In this document: positions 36,128 to 44,091 of the stretch, one piece after another
Layout: the number at the start of each line of letters is the position of its first letter
How positions within the stretch are numbered: the first letter of the stretch is position 1
Assembly (NCBI RefSeq): GCF_009363275.1
Contig: NZ_CP045324.1
Coordinates: 2,294,001-2,358,000, forward strand
DNA from: Marinobacter sp. THAF197a
GTDB taxonomy: Bacteria; Pseudomonadota; Gammaproteobacteria; Pseudomonadales; Oleiphilaceae
Direction: 5' to 3'
DNA: 64,000 bases
Made by a program: the position numbers and the translations under genes
The notes under the pieces: model-generated
What the model was told of the DNA's origin: nothing
Database searches by the model: none
What the model saw: the letters and a program-made list of their open reading frames with translations, nothing else

Positions 36128-36661
36128 GTGCCATTGTTTGAAACAGAGAGGTTGGTTGTAAGGAAGCTATCCCATCAAGACATTCCGGTGCTCACCACAA
36201 TGCTCAGTGATCCCGACGTCATGAAGTTTTCCGTTCGTGGAGTTTGCGACGAAGAAGCTACCCGAAAGTTCGTTGATTGGTGCCTTGAGTGTTACGCCTC
36301 TCATGGAATCGGGCCATGGGCTCTGTATGAGAAAGAATCAGGCGAATTTATCGGCTTCTGTGGCGTTGGGCCGGAGTTGGTTGGCGAAGTTGAAGAAATC
36401 AATCTGGGTTATCGCCTGGCGCGCAGGTTCTGGCATCATGGGTATGCGACAGAGGCTGTCAAAGGTGTTCTCCGGTATGCTTTCCGGAAAAAACACTGTG
36501 AGTCGGTCATTGTTATTATCGAGCCGGAGCATACAGCCTCAGTTAGGGTAACGGAGAGGGTCGGGTTCGGAGACTACGCGCTTCAAGAGTTTCATAACCG
36601 ACTGGTGCGGGTGTATCGAATGACATGCGAAGATTGGGCATTGCACAACAAATTGTTGTAG
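36128..36661 (+). CDS. GNAT acetyltransferase (RimJ/RimL type)
   Basis: 177 residues from a GTG at 36128 (AGGGAGAG just upstream); an ATG at 36110 in frame has no ribosome site. Starts PLFETERLVVRKLS, the usual RimJ-type beginning. It contains ESGEFIGFCGVG, the acetyl-CoA loop region RRFWHHGYATEAVKGVL and the ending block HTASVRVTERVGF. It transfers an acetyl group from acetyl-CoA to an unknown amine or protein N-terminus. Third gene of the cassette-like series; its parallel with the dead acetyltransferase just upstream suggests related but not identical cargo. Confidence 0.8.
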   Translation: MPLFETERLVVRKLSHQDIPVLTTMLSDPDVMKFSVRGVCDEEATRKFVDWCLECYASHGIGPWALYEKESGEFIGFCGVGPELVGEVEEINLGYRLARRFWHHGYATEAVKGVLRYAFRKKHCESVIVIIEPEHTASVRVTERVGFGDYALQEFHNRLVRVYRMTCEDWALHNKLL

Positions 36662-36721
36662 TGCGCCCATTACCACTGGTTTTGGGAGATAAGGACATCC
36701 GTAAACATTGCAGGAGGCATC

Positions 36722-37108
36722 GTGATAGTCATCTATGGAATCAAAGAACATCTTAATCCGATCAAGGATCAGCTCTCCGAGGTTATTCACGGATGTATGC
36801 AGTCCGTACTCGGTATGCCGGAAGACAAGCGGGCTCATCGTTTTATCCCCATGGAACCCGAGGACTTTTATTACCCCGGGGGCCGGACGCCCGCCTACAC
36901 GGCCATCGAGATTAATATGATGCAGGGCCGAACGCCCGAGACCCAGAAAGCTCTGATCAAGGAGCTCTTCAGCAAGATTGAGTCCGTGATTGGCATCTCA
37001 CCCGTGGATGTTGAGATCACGATCAAGGAACAACCGCCCCACTGTTGGGGCTTTCGGGGCATGACTGGAGACGAGGTGCGTGACCTTAAGTACTCGGTCA
37101 ATGTGTAA
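36722..37108 (+). CDS. tautomerase-fold protein (Tautomerase_2-like) lacking the N-terminal proline
   Basis: 128 residues from a GTG after AGGAGG. The family blocks DKRAHRFIPMEPEDFYYPGGRTPAYTAIEINMMQGRTPETQKALIKELF and PPHCWGFRGMTGDE are clear. Active members begin Met-Pro, the freed proline being the catalytic base. Here the first residue after Met is Ile, no upstream start gives a Met-Pro, and the N-terminus is about two residues short. So either the product is inactive or its chemistry differs. The stop overlaps TGTAAC, a possible attC left box, but the rest of that site is not convincing. Confidence 0.7.
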   Translation: MIVIYGIKEHLNPIKDQLSEVIHGCMQSVLGMPEDKRAHRFIPMEPEDFYYPGGRTPAYTAIEINMMQGRTPETQKALIKELFSKIESVIGISPVDVEITIKEQPPHCWGFRGMTGDEVRDLKYSVNV

Positions 37109-37733
37109 CAATGTTGTCAACGTGAAGTCATTGCTAGTAAGGCTTCACCGCCAGTAGTGGCGCGTATTGACAGGCGAAAATGGGACTGCGTTGATTTTAC
37201 TTATCGGAGTTTCGTCAGCCAATTTAACGGAGAGGACTGCATGACAAGGATCAGTTTAATAATCGGTATGACCTTTACCTTCCTGCAAGGTTTTGGTTTA
37301 GCTGTATCAGCTGAAGAAAACATCAAAGCTATGCCAATAATTATGGCTATAAAAGAAACCGAGTCCACAGAGAATAGGATGGCTCGGCTAGGAAGAATTG
37401 ATAATCTAGTGGAGAAATACAAATTAAACCTAAATGAAAAGTACATTTATACTGGTGAAGGCTTAGCTGGCAGTCTTCATAATCTTGGAGTGGTATATAA
37501 AATATCGGACAACGGATCTTCGAGTAATGTCATACAACTAAATTTTCGAAACGGCTTCGGCAGAAAAAAAGTCGTCGCCAATTCTAAGTTGATACCCGAG
37601 GCCAGCTTATCCAGAAATGATTACAATCAAAGAATTGCATCTCGTGTAATACTGAAAGACGAGCCAGGATCTAAGGCCAGGAAATACTATAAAGATTGGT
37701 ATGATGAATATTTTTCCTTGAGAGCTACTCTAG

Positions 37734-38900
37734 GGAGGGTCTGATTAATGCCTGATTTCTTGCCGAATAACTTTATTAGCTCAAAAAAAGCTATTCAAAG
37801 GCAATTTAGGCACGATCAGCCCCTCTATTTGTTCATTTTTTGCCCGTTTCCCGCCATTTCGGCGGAAAACAGGCGCACTGGCACTACGCCAGCAGGTATT
37901 TTTCACCCATCAGCAGGTTGCTGAACGCGGCCAGCAAGTGTAATCGGTTACTGTTTTTAGCCAGGCCGCGATAGCGAACCTTGCTGTAGCCAAAGACCTG
38001 TTTGATGTACCGGAACGGATGTTCCACTTTGGCACGGGCGCTGGCTTTGAGCTTTTCAGCCTTCAACTTTCGGTCGTCCAGTTTTTTACGAGAACCGGGG
38101 CGTTTGGCAATGAACCAAGAGACGTTTTTGCGATCCTTATGCTCATCCCGCTTTTGAATGCCAAGATAACCGGCATCACCGAACACGCGCTGCTCGTCAC
38201 CGTGAAGAAGGTTGCCGGCCGGCACAATGTCGTGGACGTTGGCGGCCGTCGTGTCGATGCTGTGGATCAGTCCGAGCGTGTCATCAACGCCGATGTGCAT
38301 CTTCATGCCGAAATACCATTGATTGCCCTTCCTGGTTTGGTGCATCTCTGGATCCCGCTGACCACTTTTGTTCTTGGTGGAACTCGGTGCCGAAATAATG
38401 CTGGCATCCACAATGCTGCCTTCGCGCAGCATCAGGCCGTTCTTTTCCAAGTGCTTGTTAACTTCTTTGAACAGCACCTTGCCGAGTCCGTGGCGTTCAA
38501 GGAAATGGCGGAACTTGAGAATGGTGGTTTCGTCCGGCAGGCGGTCCAGCTTCAGACCAGCGAAGTGCCGCATGGATTCGATCTCGTACAGAGCGTCTTC
38601 CATGGCCGGATCGCTCAGGTTATAGAACAGCTGCATGCAGTGAACTCGAAGCATGGCCGGCAGCGGATAGGGAGGCCGGCCATTCTGGCCCTTCGGGTAA
38701 TAACGGGCTACCTTCTTCTCCAATTGCTTCCAGGGAATCAGCTTGTCCATCCGCTCCAGAAAGATCTCACGACGCGTTTTGCGCTTCTTGGTCTGGTACT
38801 CAGCTTCGGAGAAGGTGATCTGATCCATGGTGGCAACGAATCCTATGCGGTTGATGATGGCCGTATTATCGCTGATTTTGGGGACTTATTCAGAGTCTCC
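37734..38900. mobile_element. IS5-family insertion sequence, 1167 bp, complete
   Basis: Ends are imperfect inverted repeats, 37734-37753 (GGAGGGTCTGATTAATGCCT) and 38881-38900 (reverse complement GGAGACTCTGAATAAGTCCC), 14 of 20 matching. Flanked by direct CTAG at 37730-37733 and 38901-38904, the 4-bp target duplication usual for this group. One transposase gene fills it. Both ends and all catalytic residues are present, so it could still move. Confidence 0.92.
37884..38828 (-). CDS. IS5-family transposase (DDE)
   Basis: 314 residues, full length for the IS5 group. N-terminal helix-turn-helix region followed by the DDE core: first Asp in SIVDASII (about 140), second Asp in VFGDAGYLG (about 217), Glu in KVEHPFRYIKQVFGYSKVRYRG (about 270), with the YREK-like spacing of IS5. 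It cuts and rejoins its own ends. It lies antisense to the gene the element interrupts. Confidence 0.95.
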   Translation of the reverse strand: MDQITFSEAEYQTKKRKTRREIFLERMDKLIPWKQLEKKVARYYPKGQNGRPPYPLPAMLRVHCMQLFYNLSDPAMEDALYEIESMRHFAGLKLDRLPDETTILKFRHFLERHGLGKVLFKEVNKHLEKNGLMLREGSIVDASIISAPSSTKNKSGQRDPEMHQTRKGNQWYFGMKMHIGVDDTLGLIHSIDTTAANVHDIVPAGNLLHGDEQRVFGDAGYLGIQKRDEHKDRKNVSWFIAKRPGSRKKLDDRKLKAEKLKASARAKVEHPFRYIKQVFGYSKVRYRGLAKNSNRLHLLAAFSNLLMGEKYLLA

Positions 38901-39176
38901 CTAGCTAAAAAGGTCTTGGATACGGGCAGGTGTGATACGGTTGTCAGCGCAGATATGTACCTAGTCAATGGAAATTCCTTCACAGCGTTTTGCGGTAATG
39001 GTTTTCATTATACCCAGAACGAAAACCAAATAAGGAATGATAAACCGTTAGATAGCGAGGTAGTATATTGGACGGCAACAGGGATCACTGTGCCTGATCA
39101 AGAACCCCATCCAAATCCAGACTTATACACCCAATAAACTGGGCGCGCATAGCCTATGATGAAGGTTGAACCGTTG

Positions 39177-40049
39177 ATGAAATTTCATACGCTTATCGCG
39201 GCTACTTTACTTACCTTGTTCACCTCAGTTGCCGCTGCTGACCAACATAACGCCCTGATTAAAACTGTCGAGAAAGTCGCTGACGACCTGGAGGCCCGTG
39301 TTGGCTTTGCTGCTTATGACCTGGAGTCCGGCCAGAGGTGGGAATATCGCGCTGATCAGCGGTTTGCGATGTCCAGCACGTTTAAAACACTGGCTTGTGC
39401 CGCCCTGCTCCATCGGGTCGATACGGGACAGGCGAACCTCGCGAGAAAAGTGAATGTCTCCGAATCCGAACTCGTGACCTACTCCCCCATCACAGAGAAG
39501 CACGCAGATGGTGAGGCGATGACCCTGTCAGATCTGTGCGAGGCCACACTGACAACGAGCGACAATACGGCCGCAAACCTGGTTTTACGAGAATTGGGAG
39601 GGCCAGAAGCAGTAACCTCGTTTGCGAGGCATTTGGGAGACGACGTAACGCGTCTCGACCGGTGGGAAACGGAACTGAATGAAGCGTTACCAGGCGATAA
39701 CCGGGACACTACAACGCCAAATGCAATGGTCAGGAATCTTCAAACCTTGCTGTTGGATGATGCCTTATCCGAACCGTCCAGAGAGCAACTACGTGATTGG
39801 CTCGAGGGCAACCAGGTTGCGGACGGGCTTTTTCGGGCTGCTGTACCAGAGGGCTGGACTGTCGCAGATCGAACCGGGGCGGGAGGTTTCGGGTCGAGGT
39901 CTATTACGGCCGTCATCTGGCCACCTGAGTGCCAACCTATCATTGTGGCGCTGTATCTGACTCAGACGGAGGCTTCCTTCGAAGAGCGGAATGCGGCAAT
40001 TGCTGAGATAGGTGAAGCAATCGTGTTGACGGTCAACGCACGCCAGTAG
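39177..40049 (+). CDS. class A beta-lactamase, carbenicillinase-like (RTG type)
   Basis: 290 residues from the ATG at 39177, giving a clean signal peptide (to SVAAA); two further ATGs lie 18 and 21 bases upstream. All class A motifs are present: STFK (67-70), SDN (128-130), RWETELN with the general-base Glu (164), and RTG followed by AGGFGSRS in place of KTG. Cys74 and Cys121 match the TEM-type disulfide. RTG with AGGFG is the mark of the CARB/RTG carbenicillinases, so hydrolysis of penicillins such as carbenicillin is expected but unproven. It lies 276 bases after the IS5 element; no dedicated regulator is near. Confidence 0.9.
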   Translation: MKFHTLIAATLLTLFTSVAAADQHNALIKTVEKVADDLEARVGFAAYDLESGQRWEYRADQRFAMSSTFKTLACAALLHRVDTGQANLARKVNVSESELVTYSPITEKHADGEAMTLSDLCEATLTTSDNTAANLVLRELGGPEAVTSFARHLGDDVTRLDRWETELNEALPGDNRDTTTPNAMVRNLQTLLLDDALSEPSREQLRDWLEGNQVADGLFRAAVPEGWTVADRTGAGGFGSRSITAVIWPPECQPIIVALYLTQTEASFEERNAAIAEIGEAIVLTVNARQ

Positions 40050-40058
40050 AGTATCGAG

Positions 40059-40070
40059 TAACGTCCGTTA
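40059..40070 (+). repeat. TAACG-TC-CGTTA palindrome after the beta-lactamase gene
   Basis: A 12-base near-perfect palindrome whose halves look like the outer boxes of an attC with the middle missing (TAAC...GTTATAC). It may be a collapsed cassette end or chance. Confidence 0.3.
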
Positions 40071-40122
40071 TACCTCGTTTTTACGCGGCACCGACGTTTA
40101 TTGGCACAAGAAAGGACCCATT

Positions 40123-41025
40123 GTGGCTACTCAGGAACCCCTTGTCAGCATCATCACCCCCACCTTCAACCGTGAGCGCACCATCACGCAAGCGGTCGAG
40201 TCTGTGTTGGCCCAGTCATATCCCCACTGGGAGCTGATCATCGTTGATGATGGCTCCCAGGATGGCACCAGCGAGAGTCTGGCCAGTTACCTGGATGATG
40301 ACCGCATCCACTACCACTTTCAGGAGAATCAGGGCCAGAGCCTTGCCCGGAATCTGGCGCTTCAGTACGCCCAGGGAGAGCTAATATGTTTTCTCGATTC
40401 TGATGACCTGTGGGTGCCCGATAAGCTGGAACGGCAAGTGGCGCTGATGGAGGCTCACCCGGAGGTGGACGTGCTTCACAGTGATGAAATCATGATCGAT
40501 GAACAGGGCCGCGAGTTGTCCCGCAAGAATATGCGCCGGCACTCCGGGCGGATTGCCCGGCAGATGCTGGTGGACAACAGCGTGAGCATCAACACGGTCA
40601 TGGCGCGGCGGGAATGTTTCGATACCATGGGCGGGTTTTCCGGCCGTTACGGCGTTGCCGACGATTACGACATCTGGCTGCGTTTTTCGGCCCGGTTTAC
40701 GTTCCTCTATGTGCCCGAGTATTGGGGCTATTACCGGGTGATGGCAGATCAGATTTCCAGCGACAAAAAACGCCGATTTGCTGCCAACGAAGCGATCATT
40801 CGTGATTTTATCGAGGAGTACGGAAGCACGCTCGAACCCGGTGACATCCGCTGGGGTCTGGCACGCTTCTACTGCCGGAAAGCCCGCCATTTTGCATCAG
40901 TAGGAGACTCTGCGACGGCCTGGGGCGCGGTTGCTCAGGCGTTGCGGTATGCTCCCCTGGATTCGGTGGTATGGCGCGCGGTTTATCGGGTGATCTTTCC
41001 CCGCTGTGGGGCGAGACACGATTAA
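40123..41025 (+). CDS. family 2 glycosyltransferase (GT-A fold)
   Basis: 300 residues from a GTG with AAAGGA upstream. Starts VSIITPTFNRERTITQAVESVLAQSYPHWELIIVDDGSQDGT, the GT2 nucleotide-sugar site, followed by the DxD-type DSDDLW and a later GVADDYDIWLR acceptor loop. No membrane helix, so a soluble or membrane-associated enzyme of polysaccharide or lipopolysaccharide synthesis. It stands alone, which leaves acceptor and sugar unknown. Base composition returns to the G+C-rich norm here, marking the island's end. Confidence 0.88.
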   Translation: MATQEPLVSIITPTFNRERTITQAVESVLAQSYPHWELIIVDDGSQDGTSESLASYLDDDRIHYHFQENQGQSLARNLALQYAQGELICFLDSDDLWVPDKLERQVALMEAHPEVDVLHSDEIMIDEQGRELSRKNMRRHSGRIARQMLVDNSVSINTVMARRECFDTMGGFSGRYGVADDYDIWLRFSARFTFLYVPEYWGYYRVMADQISSDKKRRFAANEAIIRDFIEEYGSTLEPGDIRWGLARFYCRKARHFASVGDSATAWGAVAQALRYAPLDSVVWRAVYRVIFPRCGARHD

Positions 41026-41164
41026 CATTGGCAGCCTCTTAGACTGGCTTTCATCAAAAAAGGAATGATCATGAAATGCCCACGAACCGCAATCACCTTC
41101 TATAGTTAAGTTTGCCACTAGCCCGGAGAATGACCACCACAGAATATCTGATCAAGGATTGATA

Positions 41165-41608
41165 ATGGACAGCGTTATTGACCTTCTCAACGAACGAGCA
41201 ACAGAACTTCTAGAAGGTGCGCGCGCATTAGGCACTGAACTTAGCGACAGTGACAGCGAACCAAGCATTGAAGTCGCGGCCGAACAGTTCCGACACCTCT
41301 GTGAAACTCTGACTTTCATCGTATCCCAACTTGAACAAAGGGATTCACCGCTCCGTCAGTTGGTTCGCACGCTCGACGGTGTGAAACTGAGTCATTCAGT
41401 CGAGAAGCTATCAAAATATCTCGCGGACCATCGCGCGACACTCATTCGCCTTCAAGTTCCGGAACATCTCGTTTCAGGAACTATTGATGTGCTCTCATTC
41501 GAAGCATCCAGCGGGCAACCGCCAGACTGTGGGGAAGGCTCATCCAGCAAGAGGTACCTTACATATGCAAGACACCAAACCAGCATTGCCACCAATTGTC
41601 TCGAATGA
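41165..41608 (+). CDS. hypothetical protein
   Basis: 147 residues from the ATG at 41165. The first 115 residues read as an amphipathic helical protein (LLNERATELLEGARALGTEL, LCETLTFIVSQLEQRD) and look protein-like; the last 30 are Ser/Gly-rich and overlap the following gene by 44 bases. This may be a gene whose 3' end was replaced by a rearrangement. No family recognised. Confidence 0.45.
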   Translation: MDSVIDLLNERATELLEGARALGTELSDSDSEPSIEVAAEQFRHLCETLTFIVSQLEQRDSPLRQLVRTLDGVKLSHSVEKLSKYLADHRATLIRLQVPEHLVSGTIDVLSFEASSGQPPDCGEGSSSKRYLTYARHQTSIATNCLE

Positions 41609-42248
41609 GGAATGGGAAGCCGCCCTCAGCCAGTTACTGGTTAAAGAAAAAGAGGCCACCAGAGCGCGGGATGCCTTGAGCGCTGAACGCCGAAGGCTGC
41701 CGATGGTAAAGGTAAAGAATGATTACCTGTTCCACGGTGAAGAAGGCAGTGTGTCTTTTCTCGACCTGTTCGGCGGGCGCCGCCAGCTCATTGTTTATCA
41801 TTTTATGTTCGCACCCGACTGGAAGGCCGGTTGCGACGGATGCTCCTGGCTCGCCGACGCCATGACCCACCCTGCCCACCTGCATGCCCGCGATACGTCG
41901 CTTGTGATGGTGTCACGCGCACCTTACCAGAAGCTTGCGCAGTACAAAAAGCGTATGGGCTGGGCGATGCCCTGGTACTCGTCTTTCGAAAGTGACTTTA
42001 ATTATGATTTTGGCGTAACGACAGCTGAGGGAGAAAGGCACGGCGCAAGCGTATTCCTTCGTGACGGGAATGATGTATACCGCACTTACTTTACGGGTGC
42101 CCGTGGCGTTGAGTACCTGGGTAGCCTCTGGACGTATCTGGATTTGACGCCGTATGGTCGCCAGGAAACCTGGGAGGATTCGCCGGAAGGTTGGCCACAG
42201 ACAAAGCCGTATGTGTGGAATCGCCGACACGACGAGTATGAAGTCTAA
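41565..42248 (+). CDS. DUF899 family thioredoxin-like protein
   Basis: 227 residues from the ATG at 41565. Contains the DUF899 core: EEWEAALSQLLVKEKEATRARDALSAERRRLPMV, YLFHGEEGSVSFLDLFGGRRQLIVYHFMF and GCDGCSWLADAM, which carries the conserved CxxC-like GCDGC. The family adopts a thioredoxin fold; its reaction is not established. The frame is open upstream but the family begins about here. Followed after 2 bases by the HD-domain gene, probably co-transcribed. Confidence 0.8.
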   Translation: MQDTKPALPPIVSNEEWEAALSQLLVKEKEATRARDALSAERRRLPMVKVKNDYLFHGEEGSVSFLDLFGGRRQLIVYHFMFAPDWKAGCDGCSWLADAMTHPAHLHARDTSLVMVSRAPYQKLAQYKKRMGWAMPWYSSFESDFNYDFGVTTAEGERHGASVFLRDGNDVYRTYFTGARGVEYLGSLWTYLDLTPYGRQETWEDSPEGWPQTKPYVWNRRHDEYEV

Positions 42249-42250
42249 CG

Positions 42251-42877
42251 ATGCGTGGGCTGAACATGATGAACCAAAGCAGATGGCAAACCCTGATGAA
42301 CGCTATGGGGCTTCCGCAGTCACCAGAGGTTTATGACGCACTCCACGCCGCCTACTCAGAGAAGCGCCGGTTCTACCATACGGTCGACCACATTGATGCC
42401 ATGCTCACCCACTTTGACGGCGTAAAGGACATCGCTGAAAGACCGGAAGAGCTTGAGTTGGCGATTTGGTTCCACGATGCCATATACAAGCCCCTGTCAA
42501 AGACCAACGAGCTGGACAGCGCGAACTGGGCACAGGCGTTTCTTGGCTCCCACGGTTACGATCAGGCGGGTATAGCGCGCGTGCACAACCTGATCATGGC
42601 CACGCTGCACAATGGCAGTGTAAAGAGCCACGATGCGCAGCTCATCGTCGATATAGATCTCGCCATTCTGGGTGCCCTGCCCGCGGTGTACGACCAGTTT
42701 GAACGGAACGTGCGCAAGGAATACAGGCTGGTGCCGTGGTTTATCTACCGCAAGAAGCGGAAGGAACTGCTTCAGTCGTTTCTCAGTAGTGCCAGTATTT
42801 ACAACCTTGATCCGTTCAAGGAAAAATACGAGAGCACCGCGAGATATAACATCGGCAGAGCCATCGATATGCTCTAG
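42251..42877 (+). CDS. HD-domain metal-dependent hydrolase-like protein (COG4339 type)
   Basis: 208 residues. The typical pattern is present: RFYHTVDHIDAML (metal His residues), AIWFHDAIYKP (HD dyad) and IVDIDLAILG (final Asp). This group is often mislabelled as a receptor subunit in databases; it is a small cytosolic HD protein of unknown substrate. The starts at 42251 and 42266 are both possible. Lies two bases after the DUF899 gene. Confidence 0.78.
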   Translation: MRGLNMMNQSRWQTLMNAMGLPQSPEVYDALHAAYSEKRRFYHTVDHIDAMLTHFDGVKDIAERPEELELAIWFHDAIYKPLSKTNELDSANWAQAFLGSHGYDQAGIARVHNLIMATLHNGSVKSHDAQLIVDIDLAILGALPAVYDQFERNVRKEYRLVPWFIYRKKRKELLQSFLSSASIYNLDPFKEKYESTARYNIGRAIDML

Positions 42878-43043
42878 GGTGAATGGCGGCCTGCTCGCCG
42901 GTTCCGCTGCAAGCCCTGGCGCGTCCTCGTAGATTTCGATTGGAAGCCATCACGGTAACGCCGTATCGATGTCGAAAATCTTCAATACCGATCCCGGGCC
43001 ATTTATTACCGTGTAACTCCACAACAATTGGAGGACATGGATC

Positions 43044-43505
43044 ATGACCGCACGCGCGAACTACATCGGCCTGGCGCCGAAAGCGATGCAGATTCTGATG
43101 GATCAGGAAGCGTATTTGAGGGAGCAGTTTCGAGCGTCAGACACCCTCAGCACGGCTGTTTGGGAGCTGGTAAAGCTAAGGGTGTCGGAAATCAATCAGT
43201 GCGCCTTCTGCATCGACATGCACAGCAAAGATGCCAAGGCGCAGGGTGAAACCCCGGAGCGAATGTTGGGCTTGAGCGCCTGGCACGACATGCCTTTCTA
43301 TTCTCCCACAGAACGAGCTGCGCTTGATTGGGCGGAGCATCTTACCTATGGCGGGCCGGTAGACGACCAGAAATATCAGGATGTAGTGAAAGCTTTGAGT
43401 GAGCAGGCTCTGGTGGATTTAACCATCGCGGTTAACGCCATCAACAGTTGGAACCGGATTGCCAAAACGTTCAAGCCAGAGGTAGGCAGCTATAAACCAC
43501 AATAG
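43044..43505 (+). CDS. carboxymuconolactone decarboxylase-family (AhpD-like) protein
   Basis: 153 residues. The AhpD-type motif NQCAFCIDMHSKDAKAQGE carries the CxxC pair and the downstream His. All-helical small protein, expected to form a trimer or hexamer. The family includes alkylhydroperoxidase partners and decarboxylases; the CxxC favours a peroxidase-like redox role. GGAGGACATGG precedes the ATG. Confidence 0.85.
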   Translation: MTARANYIGLAPKAMQILMDQEAYLREQFRASDTLSTAVWELVKLRVSEINQCAFCIDMHSKDAKAQGETPERMLGLSAWHDMPFYSPTERAALDWAEHLTYGGPVDDQKYQDVVKALSEQALVDLTIAVNAINSWNRIAKTFKPEVGSYKPQ

Positions 43506-43554
43506 CCTTTCCAGACCAGCGTTCGATTTTCAGCTTTCCTGCCCGTCAGGGCCG

Positions 43555-43965
43555 TTGTCGGCGTTTGTGCAAGGGATTTGGTCCGCGTCAGTATCCGAAC
43601 AGGAAAACGAGCCGGTCGTGAAGTTGCTGCAACGATGGCTGAGAAAGCATTTCCGCCTCACAAAGAGCATCCCCGGGCCGCTGAAGCAGGCCCTGGAAAG
43701 CTTCAACGAAAACGCAGCACCGGGGGTGCTTAACGAACAGATCAGCGTCAGCCAGCGGCATGTGGAGCGGCTTTTCAAACACTGGATGGAAATGACACCC
43801 AAGCAGTACCAGCGCATCCTGCGGGTGAAACGAGCCATCGACTACATCCGCGAGCACAGCCGGGCAAACCTGGCAGAGGTTGCCCATCAGTTTGGCTTTA
43901 GTGATCAAGCTCACATGACGAGGGAGTTCCGTGCCATTGCGCGCATTACGCCCGGGAAGGTGTGA
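43555..43965 (+). pseudogene. AraC-type regulator, sensor domain largely missing
   Basis: The frame keeps the AraC helix-turn-helix pair (ISVSQRHVERLFKHWMEMTPKQYQRI, then LAEVAHQFGFSDQAHMTREFRAI) at its end. In front of it are only the first two dozen residues of the usual N-terminal domain (SAFVQGIWSASV), directly joined to the linker. Roughly 100-120 residues appear to be deleted in frame. No ATG exists; TTG at 43555 is the best in-window start, with the frame open further upstream. It may be a relic or a DNA-binding-only regulator. Confidence 0.6.
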
Positions 43966-44091
43966 GTATTAGACTGACGATTCTTTGAGCAAAATCGTAT
44001 AACCAAGGTGAGCCCCTTCTAATCTTGTAGCGTACAGTCGTTATCCAGCTATGATTTTCATGTTTACATCAACGAAGGGTATCCCAACGCT

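Larger units (their letters stand above)
37241..39137 (+). pseudogene. secreted protein gene split by an IS5-family element
   Basis: The ATG at 37241 follows GGAGAGG and starts a signal peptide (to LAVSA) and a lysine-rich mature protein. The frame is cut at 37733 by an insertion sequence. Removing bases 37734-38904 (the element plus one CTAG copy) joins the frame exactly to AKKVLDTGRCDTVVSADMYL and runs to the TAA at 39135. The restored protein has 241 residues. As found, the 5' part ends with three foreign residues and a stop. Function unknown; the composition is A+T-rich like the rest of the island. Confidence 0.88.

Noticed and set aside
37103..37197. Third attC-like site after the tautomerase gene (TGTAAC ... 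GCGTTGATT)
   Set aside because: The outer boxes fit roughly but the inner arms do not pair well; kept only as a hint.
38019..39137. 372-codon plus-strand frame across the IS element
   Set aside because: Its first part is antisense to the transposase; only the last 77 codons belong to a real protein, the split gene.
34000..40100. CRISPR array or prophage in the accessory island
   Set aside because: No regularly spaced direct repeats and no phage structural or integrase genes are present.
41070..41109. 12-codon frame with ribosome site before the 147-residue hypothetical gene
   Set aside because: Too short and without conservation evidence; could be chance.
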